A model generated the notes under the pieces. The model ran no database searches, had not been told where the DNA came from, and saw nothing but the letters and a program-made list of their open reading frames with translations. A DNA stretch of 64,000 nt, taken from Dipteris shenzhenensis. Taxonomy: Eukaryota; Polypodiophyta; Polypodiopsida; Gleicheniales. Shown here in pieces: positions 56,376-64,000 of the stretch. How positions within the stretch are numbered: the first letter of the stretch is position 1; every line of letters starts with the position of its first letter. The position numbers and the translations under genes were made by a program. The stretch lies in assembly GCA_047967505.1 (NCBI GenBank), contig CM106538.1, one strand, 5' to 3'.

Positions 56376-58140
56376 AAGAAGAATGACCAGAGAGCCAAAG
56401 AAGGCAAGGCTCAAGGCAAGTCTAAGGGCAAAGAAAAAGAAGAGCTGAATGTTACTTATGTTAGTGACAGTGACAGTGGACATGAGATATGTTTCACCTC
56501 TTCACTGGAGGCTCATACACTTCATGCTGGTGATGGATCAGATATGTTTTCCTGGATTATAGATTCAGGTGCTTCCTTTCATGTGACATCCTACAGAGAT
56601 CTGTTTGTCAGATATGCAGGAGGGCAGAAGGGAGTTGTCTTTCTTGGTGATAACCATGCATGTTCTATCATTGGTATAGGTGATGTCAGGCTTGTTCTTG
56701 AAAATGGCCAGCAGTTAATGCTTAAAGGGGTCAGGCATGTTCCTGAGGTGGAGAAGAACTTGATTTCCACAGGGTTGTTGGATGATGATGGTTATCTTAC
56801 CACCTTTGGTAATCAGAAATGGAAAATCAGCAAAGGGGCAATGGCTATTGCCAGGGGTCCTAAGGTTGATACTTTGTACTCACTTCATGCTGGACATTGT
56901 CCGCATTCTGATGTAAATGCCACCGAGCTGCCAAAGATTTCATTGTGGCATAGCCGGCTTGGCCATATGAGTATTAAGGGAATGGAGCAATTGGCTCATT
57001 TTGGTTACTTGCCGAGTCTAAAATATTCAGATTTGCAGAAATGTGAATTTTGTCTCTACGGTCGTCAAGTACAGATACCTCATAAGAGAAGGTCAAATCA
57101 GAAATTACAGCTCTTGGAGCTAGTACATACAGATGTGTGTGAGATGCCTACACTCTCTTTAGGAGGTTCAAAGTACATATTGTCATTCATAGATGACGCC
57201 ACCCGCAAAGTGTGGGTTTACACTCTCAGAAAGAAGAGTGATACGTTTAAGGCTTTCACTAAGTTTGTTGCACTAGTTGAAAATGAGACAGGCAAAAAAC
57301 TGAAAGCCTTACGATCTGACAATGGTGGAGAGTACTTGTCCAAAGAATTTCAAGAATTCTGTGAGGCAAAGGGTATCCAAAGGGTTTTGTCTGCACCATA
57401 TGATCCTCCACAGAATGGTACAGCTGAAAAAATGTTCAGGACCATTCAAGAGAAAGTCAGATCCATGTTGTCACATGCTGCATTGCCCCACACATTTTGG
57501 GCTGAAGCTGTAAAGACAGCTGTGCACCTTATTAACAGGTCACCAAACAAGAGACTATGTGGTGGTGTGCCTGAACAAGCATGGACGGGCAAGCCTCCGT
57601 CTTACAAACACCTACGGGTCTTTGGTTGTGTCGCGTATGTGCATGTACGCAGGGAGGACAGAACTAAACTGGATCCAAAGTCTCTTAAATGCATATTCCT
57701 AGGTTACGGTGACAAAGGTGAGATGGGCTACAGGATTTGGGATCCCAAGAACAGAAAACTTATACGCAGCAATGATGTCGTGTTTGATGAAACCATCATG
57801 TTCAAGGAACCTGTTGTACAGCAGGAACCTTTAAAAGTAACTATTGATGATGACAGGCATCATGGGCAACACAGACAGGCTGTAAATCAGCCACAACAGC
57901 AGCATAATCAGCCATTAAATGATGCTGCAGCAGATCCTAATGGACAGCCAGTTATGGGAGAAAACATCCCAATGGATGAGGCACAGTTAGGTGATCTTCC
58001 TGACATGCAAATGCAGCCAGGAATCATGGAACAGCCACCTTATCTGGGTGATGAACAGGCTGGACAGCCAGCTCAAGATGATGGTCTTTGGGTTAGAAGG
58101 TCAACCAGACAGACGGCAGCCAGAAAGATTTGTTCCAGGC
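56376..58140 (+). pseudogene. Copia pol part 1: protease and integrase
   Basis: Continues in frame after the TAA. Protease active site DSGAS at 56562; GAG-pre-integrase block WHSRLGHMSIKGM with CEFCLYGRQ; integrase core with HTDVCEM, LRSDNGGEY and PPQNGTAEKM, so the D-D-E residues are kept. A Gln/Pro-rich linker follows. The frame ends at 58145 after a one-base shift near 58110-58125, where the reading passes to the next frame (RRSTRQT to QPERFVPG). Confidence 0.88.
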
Positions 58141-59721
58141 ATTGATTATTTGATGCTCACTGATTGTGGAGAGCCTTCATGCTACAAAGAGGCTAGGCAG
58201 AGGGCAGACAAGGTTCAATGGGATCTTGCTATGAAGTCTGAAATGGACAGTCTTCACAAGAATGGCACTTGGGAATTGGTACCCTTGCCTACTGGTAAAA
58301 AGGTACTGCCATGCAAATGGGTTTATAGACTTAAAGTCACACCTGGTGAAAAGCCAAGGCATAAAGCCAGACTGGTTGCCAAAGGGTTCAAGCAGGAATA
58401 TGGTGTTGACTTTGAGGAGATATTCTCTCCCGTTGTCAAGATGACAACACTCAGAACTGTATTAGCATTGGTTGCACATGCAGATATGGATTTGGTCCAA
58501 ATGGATGTCAAAACAGCATTTCTTCATGGTGATTTACATGAGGAAATTTTTATGCAGCAGCCAGAGGGTTTTACAGTGAAGGGCAAAGAGAAGCTTGTAT
58601 GCAGACTAAAGAAAAGTCTTTATGGTCTAAAGCAGGCACCCAGGGAATGGTATCATAAGTTTGATACATTCATGCGAACCCAGGGTTACAGGAGAAGTGA
58701 CATTGATCACTGCTTATATACCAAGAAAGCTTCAGATGGCAGTTTACTTATCCTCATTTTGTATGTGGATGACATGTTAATTGCTGGAAAATCTCATAAG
58801 GAAATGAATGCCTTGAAAAAGAGATTGCACCAGACCTTTGATATGAAGGATCTTGGTGATGCCAACCATATATTGGGTATGCGCATACTTCGGGATAGGG
58901 AAAAGCGGTTGCTATACTTGTCTCAGAAGGAATACATTGGCAAGGTCTTGCAGAGATTTCACATGGAGGGGGGGAAGAGTATTGGTACTCCATTACCTCC
59001 TTATGTGAAAATCAGCGCTTTGGACAGCCCTCAGACAGATGCTGAGAGAGCTGAAATGTCAAAGATTCCGTATGCATCAGCTTGTGGCAGTCTCATGTAT
59101 GCTATGGTTGCAACCAGGCCCGATATTGCGTTTGCAGTGGGAGTGGTTAGCAGATACATGGCTAAACCTGGCAAGAAGCATTGGAATGCAGTGAAAGGTG
59201 TCATGAGATACCTAAAGGGTACACAGGACTTGTGTATATGTTTCGGCAGTCAAGATGCAAAAGTGCAGGGTTATACAGACTCTGATTATGCCGGTCACCC
59301 TGATACCCGGAAGTCTACTACCGGCTATGTTTTCACTTTCACTGGAGGTGCAGTGTCGTGGGTATCTAGAATGCAGCAATGCGTTGCTTTGTCTACTACA
59401 GAAGCTGAATATATTGCAGCCACTGAGGCGTGCAAGGAAGCTATATGGCTATCTCGGCTAGTGGCAGATTTGGGCTACTCTAGTGATACTCCATTGTTGC
59501 ATTGTGACAGTCAGAGTGCCATACAGTTGGCACGAAATCCTGTTTTTCATGCAAAGACGAAGCACATCGACGTGAAGTATCATTTTATCAGGGAGGTGCT
59601 TGAGAACAAGCAACTTCAGCTTGTGAAAGTTCACACTGATGACAATCCAGCAGATCTGTTGACAAAAGGATTGGCTGCTGAGCGGTTTGCACACTGCAGA
59701 CGGCTCATGGGTATTGGATAA
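58120..59721 (+). pseudogene. Copia pol part 2: reverse transcriptase and RNase H
   Basis: An open frame of about 530 codons. RT: WVYRLKVTPGEKPRHKARLV, MDVKTAFLHGDL, SLYGLKQAPREWY and catalytic YVDDM at 58762-58776. RNase H: GYTDSDYAGHPDTRKSTTGY, STTEAEY, CDSQSAI and TKHIDVKYHF. It ends in LLTKGLAAERF, the usual copia C-terminus, 78 bp before the polypurine tract. All RT and RNase H catalytic residues are present, but the upstream frameshift disconnects this frame. Confidence 0.9.
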
Positions 59722-59799
59722 GCAGACCAACTGGTCCTGTACATGATGATGTATATTGCTGTTTTTTCTTTTACTCTCTCTTATGGGCACACTGCCTTT

Positions 59800-60044
59800 A
59801 AGTGGGAGGTTGTTGGGGTAAAGGCACTGGCCACCCTTGTAACAGTATTAATCTAGTACTACTAAGTACACTAAGTACACATTGTACTTAGGTACTTAGT
59901 GGCCCTAGTCTTATCCATATATATACTAGTGTGTGTACTTGGGGAGGTACCACTCATTCCTTTATCCCCACCCACTGGTGTGTGACTACTGTGAGTGTGT
60001 CTCTCTACTCCCTACTCTATCTCTCCCTCACACTCTCCATCTCA
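59800..60044 (+). mobile_element. Copia polypurine tract and complete 3' LTR
   Basis: AAGTGGGAGG (59800-59809) plus T precedes TGTTGGGG at 59811. The LTR ends CCATCTCA at 60044, then CAAGC, the right target-site duplication, and LINE B sequence resumes (AATCAAAGAAAGATTGC). Confidence 0.92.
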
Positions 60045-61326
60045 CAAGCAATCAAAGAAAGATTGCTACAGAGAACGCCTAAAAGAGCCAAATAGAGAGA
60101 AAGCAGGATCACTAAAGACTTTACAATTCCTACATGTCCATAAAGTCCATGGTGCCCAGTAGCGAACCCAAACGAAGAAAAGGCGAAACTCCGCTCTGGA
60201 TGGGATGAAACCCAAATAACCAGAAGAACTTTTCAAAAGGAACAGATGGGAATCTTGCTCGTAGTCGCTGTCGAAGCAAATAAAAAAACTCACGAGAGCA
60301 CGGACAATGCCAAAACAAGTGCACAGTCTCCGAAGAAGCATAACATTTGGGACAAAGTGCAGGAGCAATGTGTTGATGAGCTAATAGTTGTCTAGATGGA
60401 AATACTCCCAAAAGAACTCGCCAAAAGAAAACCTATTGCCGAAGCAGTACTTTATAGGCCCAAAGTTGTAATCTTTTCCTCCACCACTTGTCTGGGCGAT
60501 GCATTCGCCAAACAGAATCACCTCTCTTTGAAACCCAAGGTTGAGGCATAAGGATTTTATACAATGCAGGTACAGTAATCTGAGATAGCCTCAAAGGACG
60601 AGAAGAGAATCCTAGAGAAGTCAAAGTCCAATCTTTCCAGCGGTCTTGGAGTCCTAATCATAAGAGCCCAAGGCTGATCACCTTGCAGAAATTGCAGCAA
60701 CATTTTCCCCCTGTGGGCAAGAATATGCACATGAATATCCGTGATGTTCAATCCACCATGCATCTTGGGAGAACAAATGTGATGCATCGAAAGCAGCCTG
60801 AGATTTTCTGCCATGTTTGGATTGCCATAAGATTTCCATAAAGACAGACATGAAAGATGTAAGATCTGCTTTAGTGAACATGATCAATGGCAAGTAAAAT
60901 TGAATATATGCCACAAGGATGGATTGCGCTATTCGAAGACGAACATGTAACGGCAAGGTTGCCAGTTTCCAATACTCAAGCTTTTTCCGAAGCTTAGCCA
61001 AAACCCAATCAGTTTGTTGTCGGCGAGTGAGTTCCCACCCCAAAGGGTAACCAAGATGACGAACAAACTGAGTGGGTGGAATGATATCCTCGGGTCATAA
61101 TAGATTATGCCAGTCTTTGGAATGCAAAGGGAGCAGCTTAGATTTCTGAAAATTAAGATGAAGACCAGTTGCCAAACCATAAATAGAGAGGGCCTGCATC
61201 AAGGCACCAAGATCATGGGGCGTATTCTTCGGGGTAAAGAAAGAATCATCAGCATAAGCTTGAGCAACCATGCTGGTATTAGCATCCAATTCCAAGCCAT
61301 GAAGTGATCCTGTAACCACAAGGTGA

Positions 61327-61327
<1 letters not shown>

Positions 61328-61370
<43 letters not shown>
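61328..61370 (+). repeat. (AC)n microsatellite at the junction of LINE B and LINE C
   Basis: About 20 uninterrupted AC units, followed by ATATACACAC and the poly-T of LINE C. It abuts the 5' truncation point of LINE B. Confidence 0.97.
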
Positions 61371-61378
<8 letters not shown>

Positions 61379-64000
61379 TTTTTTTTTTTGGTAAGAAGAA
61401 ATATTTTATTGTTGTGAAATAATTACATTCATAGTTACTCCAAAAACGGAGTAACTACTACTCACCGAAAATCTTAGTATAAGCCATGTATACATCATGA
61501 TCAATCAAATGAGTCTGAAAGCAATCATAAAACGATTGCCGCAGAGATCTTTTGGAAAAAACTAAAGATGGAAAAGTAGGATCACTAAAGACTCTATGAT
61601 TTCTGTTCATCCATAGAGCCCAAAGTGCCCAGTAGCGCACCCAAACAAAAAATAAATCAAAACCGTGTCTAGCGGGATGAAAACCAAATAACCAGAAGAA
61701 CCTACCAAAAGAGTAACAGTAGGAAATCTCGCTCGAAGCCCCTGACGAATGAGAGCGAGGAAATCACAAGTATGTGGACAGTGCGAGAAAATGTGAGGCA
61801 ATGATTCAGCAGGATGTAGACATTTGTGGCAAACAGCCGGGGCAATATGTCTATGCGCGAGTAAGTGCCTAGATGGAAAAATGCCAAGTAGGACTCGCCA
61901 GAGGAAAAGTTGTTGCCGAAGAGGGACTTTATAAGGCCAAAGGAGACGCAGCCGCTTTCTCCACCACTTTGATGGGTGATCCATATGCCAAACAGAATTG
62001 GCTCTGTCAAAAACCCAAGACGGAGGTAACAACACTTTATACAGAGAAGGCACTGTGATATGTGACAGCTTAAAAGGACGAGTTGAAGAAGAGGAAGAAT
62101 GAAGAGTCCAATCCTCAAGCCTATCTTGAAGTTCCAAACGAGGTATCGGCAAGAAAGGTTGAAGCATTTCTGAAATTTTGTGCCATAAAGGACGATAATG
62201 AGCTCCCAAACCATACTTGCTAGCAGCCGCAGAAAAAGATAAAAGAGTGTTATCATCCTGAAGTACATCCGTCACAGAAGCAATACCTTTGAAAGATATA
62301 AAATAAACGCTTGGGTTCTTGTATAGCCAAAGGAGGGTGAAATACTTTGGACCAATAAATATTCTCAGCCCTCAAGGAATTTCCCAACAAAGAATCCCTA
62401 CCATTCCATTCCAAGTGAGATAAGATATGCTTCCTATCAAGAAGCAAACGAGAGACAAAAGGGTAGCCTCTGATCTTGCCTTGAATAGAGCCAAATAGAA
62501 AATCCCACTGTGTAGGCTGCCAATGCCCAAAAGCAGAAGTATCAATATGCAACAAAAGAGAGCGGATCATGTAAGCCCAAGGCTGATCCCCTTGCATAAA
62601 GTGCAACATCATTTTTCCCCTGTGAGCAATTATATGCATTTGAATATTGAGTATGTTCAAACCCCTGTGCATCTTTGGAGAATAGAGACGATGCATAGAG
62701 AGTAATCTGAGACTTTTCTTGCCATTTTTTGAACGCTAGAAAATATCCATGATAGCAGACATAAAGGAAACCAGATTTGCCTTAGTAAACATGATGAGGG
62801 GCAGAGAGAATTGTATGTATGCAATCAAAATGGATTGCGTTATTCGCAAACGAACATGTAATGGCCAAGTTGCAAGCTTCCAATATTCAAGTTTTTTCCT
62901 AAGCTTTGTGAGCACCCAATCAGTTTATTGAGAACGAGTGAGTCCCCAACCTAGAGGATAGCTAAGATGTCGAATCAATTGAGAAGGTGGAACAATTTCC
63001 CCAGGCCATAAAAGATTATGCCAACCTTTAGCATGCAACGGCAATAGCTTGGATTTCTGAAAATTCACATGAAAACCAGCAGCTAAGCCATATGTGGAAA
63101 GGACCTGCATAATTAAAAAGAGATCACTTTGAGTATTTTGCGGGGTAAAGAAAGAATCATCAGCATATGCTTAAGCGATCATGCTACGTCTGCCAGGAAT
63201 TTCCAATCCATGCAACATGCTAGTGTCCAAAAGGTGGTCCATATATTGAAGCATTGGATGAGTGGCTATGGCAAATAGTAAAGCACTAAGGGGACAGCCT
63301 TGCCGAACAGAACAACCAAGAGTCTAGGTTGTAGAAATATCCCCTAAAAGTATGTAGGTAGCTTTACTATCTTGATATAGCCAATTGATAACTTGCTGCA
63401 TTTTTGTGCCAAATCCCAAGCCCTGCATCGTTTGTGAAATAAAGTCCCACTGAACAGTATCAAAAGCTTTGGCAATATCAACTTGCAATAGCAAAACATC
63501 CTGCTGCATATATTTGGCATATTCTATTCCAACATAGGCATTAGCAATGTTGTCTGTGATATGCCTACGAGGAATAAAACCATATTGCGCAGGATGCAAT
63601 CCATCATGCAAATAGCCTTTAATTCGATCAACAATCATTTTGGTAGTAAATTTGTAAATGATTGGCATAAGCATGATAGGTCTCCAATCAGCCAAAGATT
63701 CACAGATGTGCTTTTTTGGAAGGAGTTTAATAAGATCTCTCTTCCATGTGTCTAGCATTTTCTGATTTTGCCAAGCAGAATTCACCATATGCAGCAAAGT
63801 ATGCTTCAAAAGAGGCCAATATTCTAAAAAAAACTCAACTATAAGACCATTCCATCCTGGAGATTTCCATCTACCACAGGATTTAATTGCATCTGACAAT
63901 TCCCTCTCAGTGAAAGGTTCCTCCAATTCCAAAGCTTGAGTAGTGGAGATAATAGGAGAAACATGCTGTAAAAGTAAATTTCTTGCAGACAAAACCTGTT
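61379..64000 (-). mobile_element. LINE C: related L1-type element, runs off the window
   Basis: The poly-A tail is the T run at 61379-61389. In minus-strand order from the right edge: RT (63324-63992) with TERELSDAIKSCGRWKSPGW, QYGFIPRRHITDN and VDIAKAFDTVQWDF; RQGCPLSALLFAIA near 63290; AYADDSFF near 63160; post-RT region; zf-RVT (61607-62275) with APAVCHKC and HIFSHCPH. It is clearly diverged from LINE A and B. At least two in-frame stops (63321-63323 TAG for Trp, 63172-63174 TAA for Gln) and frameshifts make it inactive. Its 5' half lies outside the window. Confidence 0.88.

Larger units (their letters stand above)
54227..60044 (+). mobile_element. Ty1/copia (Tork/TNT1-like) retrotransposon, degenerate
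   Basis: Bounded by CAAGC on both sides (54222-54226 and 60045-60049). The left LTR is cut to 118 bp and is followed by captured gene sequence; the right LTR is complete (59811-60044, 234 bp). Gag and pol on the plus strand contain two frameshifts and one in-frame stop, and no primer-binding site is left, so the copy cannot replicate. Family assignment rests on protein order (integrase before RT) and TNT1-like wording. Confidence 0.93.
54080..61320 (-). mobile_element. LINE B: 5'-truncated L1-type element, split by the copia insertion
   Basis: The poly-A tail is the T run at 54080-54095, and sequence after it is nearly the same as LINE A from 43215 on. Homology is interrupted at 54226 and resumes at 60045 exactly at the copia target-site duplication. 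It carries the zf-RVT (60130-60411, APALCPKC and HLFWHCPC), the post-RT region (60557-61043) and the RT YADD block (61095-61376), then stops at about 61320 where it meets a CA microsatellite. Frames are broken. Confidence 0.85.

Overview
This is plant nuclear DNA. The evidence is a long PLS-type pentatricopeptide repeat (PPR) gene, a DUF1191 membrane protein known only from land plants, a plant-type WRAP73 first exon, and several plant retrotransposon classes: Ty3/gypsy chromovirus, Ty1/copia and L1-type LINEs with DUF4283 ORF1s. The wording of the PPR repeats, the intronless 2.8 kb PPR gene and the very TE-rich spacers remind me of a fern or another seed-free vascular plant. That taxonomic guess is inference. 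I saw no bacterial-type operon, CRISPR array or tRNA/rRNA gene.

Layout. 0.4-3.3 kb: PPR gene, minus strand. 3.3-19.5 kb: gene-poor spacer with tandem duplications, minisatellites, decayed coding relics and two old LTR-plus-primer-site relics (15.3 and 16.9 kb). 19.8-21.1 kb: intact DUF1191 gene, plus strand, flanked by small tandem repeats. 21.9-23.35 kb: a 0.75 kb direct duplication. 26.8-31 kb: decayed LINE pieces on both strands. 34.7-36.9 kb: a (CT)n block followed by about 2 kb of strongly purine-biased strand. 39.96-40.07 kb: the first exon of a WRAP73-like WD40 gene, plus strand; no later exon was recognised, so everything to the right may lie in a giant intron. 41.8-42.75 kb: an LTR-like relic with an inverted copy of itself inside. 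43.2-64 kb: three minus-strand LINEs in a row, the first two each split by an LTR retrotransposon (gypsy 44038-50230; copia 54227-60044). Both insertions have perfect 5-bp target-site duplications and the interrupted LINE frames rejoin across them.

The most unusual object is the gypsy insertion. It is bounded as one unit (AGCGA on both sides), but its whole 1,567-codon gag-pol and a third LTR lie inverted inside it. The left two LTRs form a 471-bp-arm palindrome whose centre is exactly ATT + the 18-nt initiator-tRNA-Met primer-binding site + AAT. This is what would be expected if the exact end of plus-strand strong-stop DNA had been joined to the unprocessed right end of another cDNA. A long-hairpin RNA from this palindrome would be a plausible silencing trigger. 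Second, the copia element has lost half of its 5' LTR and its primer-binding site to an antisense fragment of a glucose-6-phosphate isomerase gene. Working genes here are probably only PPR, DUF1191 and (if complete) WRAP73; no functional link among them is visible.
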